Of a stretch of 64,000 nucleotides of DNA, positions 34,594-43,269 are shown piece after piece (the stretch's first letter is position 1; every line of letters starts with the position of its first letter). This DNA is from Mesorhizobium amorphae CCNWGS0123 (GTDB lineage Bacteria > Pseudomonadota > Alphaproteobacteria > Rhizobiales > Rhizobiaceae), in contig NZ_CP015318.1 in assembly GCF_001686985.1 (NCBI RefSeq), positions 5,144,001 through 5,208,000 of the forward strand, in the 5' to 3' direction. The notes beneath the pieces were generated by a model, which was not told the origin of the DNA, did not search any database, and saw only the letters and a list, made by a program, of their open reading frames with translations. The translations under genes were made by a program, and so were the position numbers.

Positions 34594-36087
34594 ATGTCCG
34601 CGCATTTTGCCCGCCAGTTGAGCCATGAAGCGCTCGACCGCCTCGCCGACCGCCGACTGCTGCGCGAACTCGCCTATGTCGATGGCCACTGGACGGCAAG
34701 CGAGGCAGCGGAGAGCTTTGAAGTTACCGATCCGGCGACCGGCGCCACCGTCGCCTTCGTCGCCGCGCTCGATGCCGGGCAGACGACGAAAGCGATCGAT
34801 GCCGCCGCGCGCGCCTTTCCGGTCTGGCGGGCGCTGCTGCCGCAGGAGCGCTCGAATATCTTGCGAAAATGGTTCGAACTGATCGTCGCCGCCAAGGAGG
34901 ATCTGGCGCTGCTGATGACGCTGGAGCAAGGCAAGCCGCTGAAGGAGTCGCTGGGCGAGATCGACTACGCCGCCTCCTTCGTCGAGTGGTATGCGGAAGA
35001 AGCAAAACGCCTCAACGCCGAGAGCGTCACCAGCCATTTGCCTGGCGCCGAGATGATGGTGCGGCGCGAGCCGCTCGGCGTCGTCGGTATTGTCACGCCG
35101 TGGAATTTTCCGTCGGCGATGCTGACCCGCAAGACTGCAGCGGCGCTTGCCGCCGGCTGCACCATCGTCGCGCATCCCTCTTCTGAAACGCCGCTGTCGG
35201 CGCTGGCGCTGGCCGAACTCGGCGAGCGCGCCGGCCTGCCTGCCGGTGTCTTCAACGTCCTCTCCGGCAATGCGCGGACCATCGTTGGCGCCATGTGCGC
35301 CGATGCGCGCGTCCGCGCCATGAGCTTCACCGGCTCGACCGAAATCGGCAGGCTGATCGCCGCGCAAAGTGCGCCGACGATGAAGCGCCTGCTGATGGAG
35401 CTCGGTGGCCACGCACCGCTGATCGTGTTCGACGACGCCGACTTGGACAAAGCAGTGAGCATCGCCATTGACGCCAAATTCGCCACCTCCGGCCAGGATT
35501 GTCTTGCCGCCAACCGCATCTACGCGCAGCGTCCGATCTACGATCGTTTCTGCGCCGCCTTCGCCAAGCGAATGGAGACGCTGCGGACGGGCAATGGTCT
35601 GGCTGATGAAACCGACATCGGACCGCTGATGCACGAGCGTGCCGTCAACAAAGTCGAAGAGCAGGTCGTTGACGCCCTTGCCCTCGGCGCGCGCTGCCTG
35701 GCGGGCGGCAAGCGCCATGCGGCGGGGCCGCTGTTCTATCAGCCGACGCTGCTTGTGGACGTGCCCGACGAGGCGCTGATCATGTGCGAAGAGACTTTTG
35801 GTCCGGTCGCGGCGGTGACACCGTTCGACAGCGAGGCTGACGTGATAGCTCGTGCCAATGCCACCGAATACGGCCTCGTCGCCTATGTCGTGACCGAGAA
35901 CGGCGCCCGCCAGCAGCGCCTGGGCCGCGCGCTCGACTACGGCATGATTGCCATCAACCGGGTCAAGATCACCGGCGCGCCGATCCCGTTCGGCGGCGTC
36001 AAGCAGTCCGGCATCGGCCGCGAAGGGTCTCGCCACGGGCTCGAAGCCTTCACCGATCTCAAATACCTTTGTCTCGATGTAGCCTAG
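34594..36087 (+). CDS. doeC: Aldehyde dehydrogenase DoeC (aspartate-semialdehyde dehydrogenase of ectoine degradation)
   Basis: A 497-residue NAD(P)-dependent aldehyde dehydrogenase of the succinate-semialdehyde group. The nucleotide site has VTPWNFPSAM and FTGSTEIGR; the general base is the glutamate in LMELGGHAP (about residue 269) and the nucleophile is C303 in GQDCLAANR. It oxidises aspartate semialdehyde made by DoeD to aspartate. ATG 34594 has GGAG about 9 bases upstream. It stands directly before doeD, a conserved pairing. Confidence 0.86.
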   Translation: MSAHFARQLSHEALDRLADRRLLRELAYVDGHWTASEAAESFEVTDPATGATVAFVAALDAGQTTKAIDAAARAFPVWRALLPQERSNILRKWFELIVAAKEDLALLMTLEQGKPLKESLGEIDYAASFVEWYAEEAKRLNAESVTSHLPGAEMMVRREPLGVVGIVTPWNFPSAMLTRKTAAALAAGCTIVAHPSSETPLSALALAELGERAGLPAGVFNVLSGNARTIVGAMCADARVRAMSFTGSTEIGRLIAAQSAPTMKRLLMELGGHAPLIVFDDADLDKAVSIAIDAKFATSGQDCLAANRIYAQRPIYDRFCAAFAKRMETLRTGNGLADETDIGPLMHERAVNKVEEQVVDALALGARCLAGGKRHAAGPLFYQPTLLVDVPDEALIMCEETFGPVAAVTPFDSEADVIARANATEYGLVAYVVTENGARQQRLGRALDYGMIAINRVKITGAPIPFGGVKQSGIGREGSRHGLEAFTDLKYLCLDVA

Positions 36088-36118
36088 GCTGCGCCGACCT
36101 TCCTTCAGGAGTCAAAAA

Positions 36119-37498
36119 ATGCTCGAACAGTCCAACGAACTTGCCGCCTGGGACCGCGACCACTTCTTCCATCCCTCGACCCATATGGGCATGCACGCGC
36201 GGGGTGAATCGCCGGCCCGCGTCATGGCCGGTGGCGAAGGCGTCACCGTCTGGGATAACGCTGGCAAGAAGAGCATCGATGCCTTTGCCGGCCTCTACTG
36301 CGTCAATGTCGGCTATGGCCGCCAGAAGATATCGGATGCGATTGCCGCCCAGGCGAAGAACCTCGCCTACTATCATGCCTATGTCGGCCACGGCACCGAG
36401 GCCTCGATTACGCTTGCCAAGATGATCATCGACCGCGCGCCAAAGGGCATGAGCCGCGTCTATTTCGGCTTGTCCGGTTCCGATGCCAACGAGACCAACA
36501 TCAAGCTGATCTGGTACTACAACAATGTGCTGGGGCGGCCGGAGAAGAAGAAGATCATCTCGCGCTGGCGCGGCTATCACGGCTCCGGCGTGATGACCGG
36601 ATCGCTGACCGGGCTCGACCTGTTTCACAACGCCTTCGACCTGCCGCGCGCACCGATCCTGCACACCGAGGCACCCTACTATTTCCGCCGCGCCGACCGT
36701 TCGCAGAGTGAGGAGCAATTCTCGCAACATTGCGCCGACAAGCTCGAGGAAATGATCCTCGCCGAGGGCCCGGACACCGTCGCCGCCTTCATCGGCGAGC
36801 CGATCCTCGGCACCGGCGGCATCGTGCCGCCGCCGGCCGGCTACTGGGACAAGATTCAAGGTGTTCTGAAGAAGTACGACGTGCTTCTGGTCGCCGACGA
36901 GGTGGTGACCGGCTTCGGTCGGCTGGGCACGATGTTCGGCTCCGACCACTACGGCCTCAAGCCGGATCTCATCACCATCGCCAAGGGCCTGACCTCGGCC
37001 TACGCGCCGCTGTCGGGCGTCATCGTCGCCGACAACATGTGGCAGGTGCTGGTTCAGGGTTCCGACAAGCTGGGTTCCCTCGGCCATGGCTGGACCTATT
37101 CCGCGCATCCGATCTGCGTTGCCGCGGGTGTCGCCAATCTCGAACTGATCGACGAGATGGATCTGGTGAAGAACGCCGGCGAGACCGGCGCCTACTTCCG
37201 CGCCGAGCTTGCCAAGGCCGTTGGTGGCCACAAACATGTCGGCGAGGTGCGCGGCGACGGCATGCTGGCGGCGGTCGAGTTCGTCAAGGACCGCGACGAC
37301 CGCGCATTCTTCGATCCATCGCAGAAGATCGGTCCGCAGATCGCGACAGCACTCGCCGAGCGCGGCGTCATCGGCCGCGCCATGCCGCAAGGCGACATCC
37401 TCGGCTTCGCACCGCCGCTGTGCCTGAGCCGCGAGGAAGCCGACATCGTGGTGGCGAAGACCGCCGATGCGGTGAAGAGCGTATTTGCCAATCTCTGA
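36119..37498 (+). CDS. doeD: L-2,4-diaminobutyrate transaminase DoeD
   Basis: A 459-residue class III (omega) aminotransferase. The PLP region shows FGLSGSDANETNIKL, GYHGSGVMTGSLTG, VADEVVTGFGR and the cofactor lysine at about residue 287 in TIAKGLTSAYAPLS. It converts 2,4-diaminobutyrate to aspartate semialdehyde with a keto acceptor. ATG 36119 has AGGAG 7 bases upstream. It follows doeC by 31 bp. Family alternatives are beta-alanine:pyruvate or taurine transaminases, but context is decisive. Confidence 0.86.
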   Translation: MLEQSNELAAWDRDHFFHPSTHMGMHARGESPARVMAGGEGVTVWDNAGKKSIDAFAGLYCVNVGYGRQKISDAIAAQAKNLAYYHAYVGHGTEASITLAKMIIDRAPKGMSRVYFGLSGSDANETNIKLIWYYNNVLGRPEKKKIISRWRGYHGSGVMTGSLTGLDLFHNAFDLPRAPILHTEAPYYFRRADRSQSEEQFSQHCADKLEEMILAEGPDTVAAFIGEPILGTGGIVPPPAGYWDKIQGVLKKYDVLLVADEVVTGFGRLGTMFGSDHYGLKPDLITIAKGLTSAYAPLSGVIVADNMWQVLVQGSDKLGSLGHGWTYSAHPICVAAGVANLELIDEMDLVKNAGETGAYFRAELAKAVGGHKHVGEVRGDGMLAAVEFVKDRDDRAFFDPSQKIGPQIATALAERGVIGRAMPQGDILGFAPPLCLSREEADIVVAKTADAVKSVFANL

Positions 37499-37507
37499 TA
37501 TCGACCC

Positions 37508-38605
37508 ATGAACGCCATGACCAAAAACCTCCCCGCAACCATGTCAGCCGTGCTGCTCACGGGCCACGGCGGACCGGAAAAGCTCGTCTACCGCACCGAC
37601 GTGAAAGTGCCCTCGCCTGCCACCGGCGAAGTGTTGGTCAAGGTCAGTGCCTGCGGCATGAACAACACCGATGTCTGGGTGCGCCAGGGCGCCTATGGCA
37701 CGGAGGAGGATGCAGCCGCGGTGTCGACCTGGCGGCGCCAGGGCAACACGCTGACCTTCCCGCGCATCCAGGGCACCGATACGGTCGGCACCATCGCCGC
37801 CGTCGGCGACGGCGTCTCGCCTGACCGCGTCGGCGAGCGGGTGATGGTCGACTTCTCCATCTACAACAGCGACGACGATTCACTCGCCGATATCGACTAT
37901 ATGGGCCATGGCCGCGACGGTGGTTATGCCGAGTACCAGACGGTGCCGGCCGAGAACGCGCATGTCGTCGACACCGAATTGAACGACATCGAACTCGCCA
38001 CCTTCTGCTGCGCCTATCTCACCGGCGAGCAGATGCTGGACCGCGCCGCGCTGAAGGCCGGCGAGCGGGTGCTGGTCACCGGCGCCTCGGGTGGTGTCGG
38101 CTCAGGCATCGTGCAGCTGGCGCGTGCACGTGGCGCTATCCCCTATGCCGTTGTCGGCAAAGGCAAGGAGCAGGCGGTGCGCGACATCGGTGCCGAGGCG
38201 GTGATCACCCGCGGTGTCGCCGATCTGCCAGCCGCCGTGAACGAGGCGACGGGCGGCAGGCCGATCGATGTCGTGGCCGACCTGGTCGGCGGCGCGATTT
38301 TCAACGACCTCTTGCGCATCCTCAGGCCCGAGGGCCGCTACACGACGGCGGGCGCGATCGCCGGTCCGGTGGTGCAGCTCGATCTCCGCACCATGTATCT
38401 CAAGCAGTTGCAGCTCCACGGATCCAGCCAGGGCACGCGCGCGGATTTCCGCCGCATCGTGCGCTACATCGAGGCGCAAAAAATCCGGCCGCTGGTCGGC
38501 GGCGTCTACAGGCTGTCCGATTTCCACAAGGCGCAAGCAGACTTCATCGCCAAGGATTTCGTCGGCAAGCTGGTGGTGGTGCCGGACGCGATGTGGAGCA
38601 AGTAG
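37508..38605 (+). CDS. Zinc-independent MDR (quinone oxidoreductase-like) dehydrogenase
   Basis: A 365-residue medium-chain dehydrogenase/reductase. The NADP motif GASGGVGSGIVQLARARG is clear, but the position of the first zinc ligand reads CGMNNTDVWV rather than a C-x-H type and the GHE motif is GTDTVG, so the catalytic zinc is probably absent, as in quinone oxidoreductases. It lies 9 bp after doeD and is likely co-transcribed. No step of the known ectoine pathway needs it, so it may protect against a reactive aldehyde or enone; that is inference. Confidence 0.75.
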   Translation: MNAMTKNLPATMSAVLLTGHGGPEKLVYRTDVKVPSPATGEVLVKVSACGMNNTDVWVRQGAYGTEEDAAAVSTWRRQGNTLTFPRIQGTDTVGTIAAVGDGVSPDRVGERVMVDFSIYNSDDDSLADIDYMGHGRDGGYAEYQTVPAENAHVVDTELNDIELATFCCAYLTGEQMLDRAALKAGERVLVTGASGGVGSGIVQLARARGAIPYAVVGKGKEQAVRDIGAEAVITRGVADLPAAVNEATGGRPIDVVADLVGGAIFNDLLRILRPEGRYTTAGAIAGPVVQLDLRTMYLKQLQLHGSSQGTRADFRRIVRYIEAQKIRPLVGGVYRLSDFHKAQADFIAKDFVGKLVVVPDAMWSK

Positions 38606-38929
38606 ACCTGTCTCCGAGCAACGGCGGCATTTGGCCGACTGAGCGACGTTCAGCATGGGGCGACAGTGAATGCCCGCGAAACGCAGCAGGAGCCGGCGCT
38701 TGCTGAGGTTGGCAGCCCCTGCCCAGCCGCGCGTGCGGCACCGGCCCCAACAGGTTTGTATCATCCGCGGCTCAACTCGTTGGAAACGCCTGGTTTGCAG
38801 GCCGCCAAGTCCGGGTAGCGGAAGCGCATAGTCCGGCCAAAGGCCAACTATGTTGCCTGTTTCACAGTCAGCGTCACCGTTTCGTTACAGAAAAGAGCGA
38901 CCTTAATGTACTCGGGAGGGGAGTTAACC
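38606..38929. other. Intergenic region, no gene supported
   Basis: A 324-bp gap between the ectoine arm and a small hypothetical gene. An imperfect hairpin lies at 38827-38852 (CATAGT...ACTATG with an inner GGCC-AAA-GGCC). An opposite-strand open frame over this region overlaps the 3' end of the MDR gene and has no supported start. The last 60 bp are less GC-rich and should hold the promoter of the next gene. Confidence 0.5.
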
Positions 38930-39211
38930 GTGGCTATGACGTACAAGACAGTTCAGGAAGCGCTCCGGGCGGCAGGCATTGTCATGAGCAAGAGGGGCGA
39001 AACCCATCGCATCAATTTCTTCTTCGGCCTCGAAGACACCGCGCACTACACGACAAGTCTTCAAGATGCCCTGGAGAAGGGATTGGCGATGGCGAGACGC
39101 CAGCGCAGTGTCAGGGTTGGTCCTGGTCCGCTCGCCTCGTTGGTCGAACCGATGCAACTGTCGAGATTGCAAAATGTCCGAGGCTCTCTCGGTCCCGGCT
39201 ACGCCAGGTAG
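38930..39211 (+). CDS. Small hypothetical protein
   Basis: A 93-residue protein of unknown function. GTG 38930 is preferred because GGAGGGGAG lies 6 bases upstream; ATG 38936 is in frame too. The N-terminal part (TYKTVQEALRAAGIVMSKRG, then HRINFFFGLEDTAHYTTSLQ) has balanced composition and looks like a folded domain; the C-terminus is basic. I do not recognise the family. No operon partner is evident. Confidence 0.55.
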   Translation: MAMTYKTVQEALRAAGIVMSKRGETHRINFFFGLEDTAHYTTSLQDALEKGLAMARRQRSVRVGPGPLASLVEPMQLSRLQNVRGSLGPGYAR

Positions 39212-39227
39212 GACAGGCCCGGCTTGA

Positions 39228-39536
39228 TCAGTTCAAGCTGGAGGCGCAGCGGACCAGCTCGACCAAATCAAGCATTTCGTCCCAATGCGGTGAAAGTTCG
39301 ACTCCAAGGCCGGAGCCATAGGAAAGCAGGGAAAACTGGGTCGCCAGTTCTTCCTGAAGACGCAAGGCTTCAGTCGGGTCAGGGATTGAGGTGGTGGCCA
39401 TCGCCGCCAGATTGCGGCACTGCGCCTCGGTTTCAAGGCCGACGCCGCCAACAATCACACCCAGTTCAACCATGATCGAGATCAGGCGCACAAAGCCCCT
39501 CCGGCCATCCTGCGCAACACGAACGACCAAAATCAA
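39228..39536 (-). CDS. Small hypothetical protein
   Basis: A 102-residue open frame beginning at TTG 39536, with a better-looking internal ATG at 39472 (MVELGVIVGG). The C-terminal half is rich in charged and helix-forming residues (ALRLQEELATQFSLLS, HWDEMLDLVELVR), and the ending SLN is close to the convergent neighbour's stop. No ribosome site is convincing. It could be a real small protein of unknown function or a chance frame. Confidence 0.35.
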   Translation of the reverse strand: MILVVRVAQDGRRGFVRLISIMVELGVIVGGVGLETEAQCRNLAAMATTSIPDPTEALRLQEELATQFSLLSYGSGLGVELSPHWDEMLDLVELVRCASSLN

Positions 39537-39787
39537 TCACGACTGATCGGAAATGAAAAGCGCCGTTCCGCGCAATCCCCAATTTCCCCCGAGGTTAGCC
39601 GGCTGTCTGAAAAGGCCTGCGTCGGCACCAGCCACAATGCCGACAACGCCGGAGTTGGGATCACAGCCATCGGTTGCCGGCGGTTGGGCCCAAAAGGGAT
39701 TTGTCCGTCACGCGCCGCGAAGGACAAGGTGGGCGCCCATGCAGGCGCCCACCCCGAATTCCATTGGATTGCGGTGCGCTGGCGGGC

Positions 39788-40462
39788 TCAGCCGCCGCTA
39801 CCGCCCGAGCCGCCGCTGCCGCCTGAACCACCGCCGCCGCCGGAGCCGCCCGAACCGCCGCTGCCGCCAGAACCGCCGCTACCACCAGAGCCGCCGCCCG
39901 AACCGCCGTCGCCGCCCGAACCACCACTGCCGCCGCCGCTGCCGCCAGAACCGCCGTCGCCGCCAGAGCCGCCAGAACCACCGCTACCACCTGAGCCGCC
40001 CGAACCACCACCGGAGCCACCGCCGCCGCCGCCATTGCCGCCGCCACCGCCGCCGCCATTGCCGCCGCCGCCGTTGCCGCCGCCGTTACCGCCGCCGTTG
40101 CCGCCGCCGTTACCGCCGCCATTGCCGCCGCCGTTGCCGCCGCCACCACCACCGGAGCCGCCTGAACCACCACTGCCGCCGGACCCGCCGCCTTCACCGT
40201 CGCTGAGAGCGGCCGCGATGAGAGCCGTCGTGATCGGTGGGCACATTGCGATTTGTGCACGGCTCAGAATACTGCTGCGATTGCTCGCGATGCAGCAAAG
40301 CGCGTAGTTGGCTTCCGTCAGCGGCTGGCATTGCGCAGCCGTCATCCGCGGTCTGGGGGCATTCTGTGCTGCTGCTGGGAATACAAAAGTCGCCGCCACG
40401 AGGGCGGTTGAAACAAGCAAGGTTGTGCGAACCCTGCTCGCGCAGGTTGAGTACAGGTGCAT
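39788..40462 (-). CDS. Secreted glycine-rich repeat protein (GGS/GGN repeats)
   Basis: A 224-residue protein with an N-terminal Sec signal (TTLLVSTALVAATFVFPAAA, cleavage after AAA-Q near residue 33), a short Cys-containing segment (QCQPL, CC, MCPP; residues about 44-75), then about 135 residues of almost pure glycine with serine, asparagine and aspartate in GGS, GGN and GGD steps to the end. ATG 40462 has AGGAGG 5 bases upstream, which settles the strand; the opposite strand gives only a proline-rich mirror frame. It is probably exported to the periplasm or surface. Such flexible Gly-rich tails occur in cell-wall or matrix proteins; the role is unknown. Confidence 0.7.
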   Translation of the reverse strand: MHLYSTCASRVRTTLLVSTALVAATFVFPAAAQNAPRPRMTAAQCQPLTEANYALCCIASNRSSILSRAQIAMCPPITTALIAAALSDGEGGGSGGSGGSGGSGGGGGGNGGGNGGGNGGGNGGGNGGGNGGGGNGGGGGGGNGGGGGGSGGGSGGSGGSGGSGGSGGDGGSGGSGGGSGGSGGDGGSGGGSGGSGGSGGSGGSGGSGGGGGSGGSGGSGGSGG

Positions 40463-40519
40463 TTCTTCCTCCTAAGGGAAAAAAGGCGCTCCCGTCCCCA
40501 AACTGGGCGCTATATCAAA

Positions 40520-40538
40520 GTTTCCGACCACCGGAAAC
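40520..40538. promoter_or_regulatory. Perfect palindrome upstream of the Gly-rich protein gene
   Basis: GTTTCCG (40520-40526) and CGGAAAC (40532-40538) form a perfect 7-bp dyad with a five-base spacer. It lies 58 bp upstream of the Gly-rich gene in the 186-bp divergent gap shared with the LapG-like gene, so one regulator could act on both. Confidence 0.45.
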
Positions 40539-40648
40539 ATATTGTTAAGTATACATTGTTTTAGAACCTGTGCAAACGCTATTGGCGAACGTTGATTTAC
40601 CATATTCCTCGAGCATAATCTCCGACGACGAACTCGAGGGGACACAAC

Positions 40649-41212
40649 GTGATTCGTTTGGCGGCGCTCATTGCCGCAGCCTTGGCCATGGCCGGCTGCA
40701 GTGAAACCATGCAAACCTCCGGCAGCGCGGCCATGATGGTCACCAAAGGCTACGCCTTTGCACCGCCCGCCTTTCGTCCCTTCTGCGCCCGGCAGCCACG
40801 GCTTTGCAGCACTGGCGGGCAGGTAAAGCAGGTTGAGCTCACAGCGGCGCGCCGGGCTGAACTGCAGGCCGTGAACAGTTCCGTCAACGCCAGGATCAAA
40901 GAGCGGAGCGACGCTTCCGCCGGCAGCGCCGACGATTGGCGCGTCCCGACGAAGGAAGGCGATTGCGAGGATTTCGCGATCCTGAAGAAGAGCGAACTCA
41001 TGAAGCGCGGCTGGCCGGCCTCAGCCCTTCTGCTGACGGTCGTGACGCTTGGCGGTCAGGGACACACGGTGCTTACCGTTCGCACCGACAAGGGTGACCT
41101 GATCCTCGACAATCGCAGCGGCGCCGTCAGGAATTGGTCGCAGACCTCCTATCACTACTTTGCCCGGCAATCCCAGTCGCAAAACGGCAAGTGGACGCAG
41201 ATCGCCTCCTAA
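40649..41212 (+). CDS. Transglutaminase-like cysteine protease lipoprotein (BTLCP, LapG-like)
   Basis: A 187-residue protein starting at GTG 40649 with a GAGGGG site. The N-terminus is a lipoprotein signal with lipobox AMAGC (Cys about 17). The catalytic triad of bacterial transglutaminase-like cysteine proteases is visible: C106 in EGDCEDFAILK, H139 in GQGHTVLTV and D154 in LILDN. LapG, the best-known member, cuts large type I secreted adhesins to release biofilm cells. A type I secretion operon lies 4-13 kb downstream, which makes a processing role plausible. Rhizobia also have several uncharacterised members, so function is inferred. Confidence 0.75.
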   Translation: MIRLAALIAAALAMAGCSETMQTSGSAAMMVTKGYAFAPPAFRPFCARQPRLCSTGGQVKQVELTAARRAELQAVNSSVNARIKERSDASAGSADDWRVPTKEGDCEDFAILKKSELMKRGWPASALLLTVVTLGGQGHTVLTVRTDKGDLILDNRSGAVRNWSQTSYHYFARQSQSQNGKWTQIAS

Positions 41213-41531
41213 GGCAATTTCAGGAAAAGCGTACCAGGGTTCCGTCCGGAATTGCGCAAAAACAAACATTTATCGCGTTTTGGCGATTCAAAAGCTGAGC
41301 CGCTCGGGCCGGCTACCCGGGCCAGATAGGCTGTATTGCCCCTGCCGGTCTGACGGCAGGATTTCGCGCCCGGCTGTCTCGCGATCGCTCAATCCTTTGA
41401 TCGTCTTGCAAGGCCAGTCCCGCCATGGGACCATGAGCGGCAATTCCTTGGCTTTGCCACGGGTTCGGGGGAAATAGCTCAGACCGCGACCAGCGCCTAT
41501 TGCCGACGCTCTTTGAGCACAGGTCAACGCC
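41213..41531. other. Intergenic region, no gene supported
   Basis: A 319-bp gap. A hairpin CCTGCCG/CGGCAGG (41341-41360, six-base loop) lies 130 bp past the LapG-like stop; no T run follows. An AT-richer stretch at about 41260-41300 may hold the promoter of the GNAT-TPR gene. The opposite strand is only a shadow frame of the following gene. Confidence 0.5.
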
Positions 41532-43154
41532 ATGCGTGTGGATGTCATCGATAGCTTCGATACTCTCGTTCAGCTGAGAGGCAATTGGGATGCGGTCTAT
41601 GAGGCGGATCCCGAAGCTCAGTATTTCATGTCCTGGACGTGGATGGCGGGCTGGTTCAAGCGGCTTCGCTACCAATGGCTTGTTCTGGGCGCGAGAGAAG
41701 ACGATGCATCCGGCTATGTCGGCTTTTTCCCCCTGCAGCTTCGAACAGAGAGGGCCAGGGACGGCGCATTCCACAACGAACTGAGGACCGGAGGCGGCTA
41801 CTTCGCCGGTTACGCCGGCTTCATCTGCGATCCGGACGTTCAGGATGCCGTCATCCGCGCATTCGCCGAACACGCCAAGCAGCTGAACTGGGCCAAGCTG
41901 CACCTCGAGAACATCTTTGCGTCGCAGCGGCGGCTGGACGCCTTTCTGGGGGAATTTGCGGCCCCTGAATTCCAGACCGGCAAGGTAAGGCGCCCGGACG
42001 ACGGCGATCACATCGATCATGACATCTATGTCTATGTGAATCTGCCCGGCGACTGGGAGGAATTCCTCAACGAAAGGCTGGGGGCCGCGACGCGCAAGAC
42101 CGCAAGGCGCACGCTGAGGGCAATCGACGATGCGGCCGAGTATCGGGTCACCGATGTCACCGCCGCGACGCTGGAACGCGATCTGCAGACGCTTCTTCAG
42201 TTCTGGGAGAACCAGTGGGGCGCCAAGTTGGCGGCGCGGTATCACCCGGGCCTGCCGCAGGCCATGATGACCAATTTCCGCAATATGCTGCGGTGCGCTT
42301 TCGAGGATGATGCCCTCTACCTTCCCGTCCTCTGGCAGGGTGACAACCCGATCGGCGCGCAGGCCACCTTGATCGATCGGAAAAACCGGACGCTGATCGG
42401 CATGCTCAATGGGCGTGATCTCGAGATCAAAAAGCCGGCGCCAGGCTTTGCGCTCCACCTCTACAGCATACGCTGGGCCATTCAGAACGGCTTTGCCGTC
42501 TATGATCTGCAGACCGGGGACTTTTCCTACAAGTATGATTTCGGCGGTCTCGAGCGCAGGGTCGAATGCCTTCTCGTGAGCACCGCGACGCGCCGCAATC
42601 TTCGCGACAGGCTGGAGGGCCGGAGCCTGCCCGTCGTGCTGGCGCGAGCAAAAGCGCTCCATCAGGCCGGCGACCTAGTAGGCGCCGCGCGCGCCTGCCG
42701 GCAAATCCTGGATGCCGATCCGGACCATGCCGGAGCACTTCAGCTGCTTCAGCAGCTGGATACCGCGCGCCGGTCCCGTTTGCCGCAAGATCTCAGCACC
42801 GCCGCTCGCCTGCACCAGGCCGGAAACCTGGCTGACGCTGAAAAGATGTATCGCGAGATTCTGGATATCGAGCCTGGGCATTTTGATGTCCGCTATCTCC
42901 TTGGCGTGGTTTGTCTTCAGCAGCGGAGATATGAGGATGCGGAACGTCAGCTCAGCCAGGCAATAGCTATCAGGCCCGATGTGCCCGCGGCGCACTACAA
43001 TCGCGGTCTCGCGCTGGTGAAGCTCGACCGCATTGAAGAAGGGCTCGCAAGTCTGGATGCTTGTATCGGGCTGGCGCCGGGCCACGCCCAAGCTCTCGCC
43101 CTCCGCGACACTGCCTTGAAAACCTTTCAGCATGCCGCGCGCGCCGCGGAGTAG
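41532..43154 (+). CDS. GNAT acetyltransferase (CelD/FemAB-like) fused to TPR repeats, copy 1
   Basis: A 540-residue two-domain protein. Residues 1 to about 365 match the GNAT-fold acyltransferase domain of CelD/BioF2-like proteins (opening VDVIDSF, a DPEAQYFMSWTWM motif, an LNWAKLHLENI strand and a central VLWQGDNPIGAQ acyl-CoA-side segment). Residues about 375-540 are TPR units (for example LHQAGNLADAEKMYREILDIEP and HYNRGLALVKLDRIEEGLAS). It is a paralogue of 53475-55094: both begin with a near-identical layout and have the same fusion. GNAT plus TPR suggests acylation of a docked protein or polysaccharide; the substrate is unknown. Confidence 0.75.
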   Translation: MRVDVIDSFDTLVQLRGNWDAVYEADPEAQYFMSWTWMAGWFKRLRYQWLVLGAREDDASGYVGFFPLQLRTERARDGAFHNELRTGGGYFAGYAGFICDPDVQDAVIRAFAEHAKQLNWAKLHLENIFASQRRLDAFLGEFAAPEFQTGKVRRPDDGDHIDHDIYVYVNLPGDWEEFLNERLGAATRKTARRTLRAIDDAAEYRVTDVTAATLERDLQTLLQFWENQWGAKLAARYHPGLPQAMMTNFRNMLRCAFEDDALYLPVLWQGDNPIGAQATLIDRKNRTLIGMLNGRDLEIKKPAPGFALHLYSIRWAIQNGFAVYDLQTGDFSYKYDFGGLERRVECLLVSTATRRNLRDRLEGRSLPVVLARAKALHQAGDLVGAARACRQILDADPDHAGALQLLQQLDTARRSRLPQDLSTAARLHQAGNLADAEKMYREILDIEPGHFDVRYLLGVVCLQQRRYEDAERQLSQAIAIRPDVPAAHYNRGLALVKLDRIEEGLASLDACIGLAPGHAQALALRDTALKTFQHAARAAE

Positions 43155-43269
43155 ATGCGGCCCGCACGAAGAGCGCAACAGCTTGCGCGGATCGCCTGCA
43201 GCGAGGCCACCTGGGATTATCTTGAGCCTCTGAAGCTGGGGCTTTGGTGACCGCGAAGATAGGTACGCC

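Noticed and set aside
34540..37390. Long minus-strand frames over doeC and doeD
   Set aside because: Shadows of two well-recognised enzymes with intact catalytic residues.
38102..38764. A 220-residue minus-strand frame over the end of the MDR gene and the gap
   Set aside because: No ribosome site, mostly antisense to a real gene.
39684..40307. A proline-rich plus-strand frame (PPLPPEPP repeats)
   Set aside because: It is the mirror of the GGS repeats; only the minus strand has a signal peptide and an AGGAGG site.
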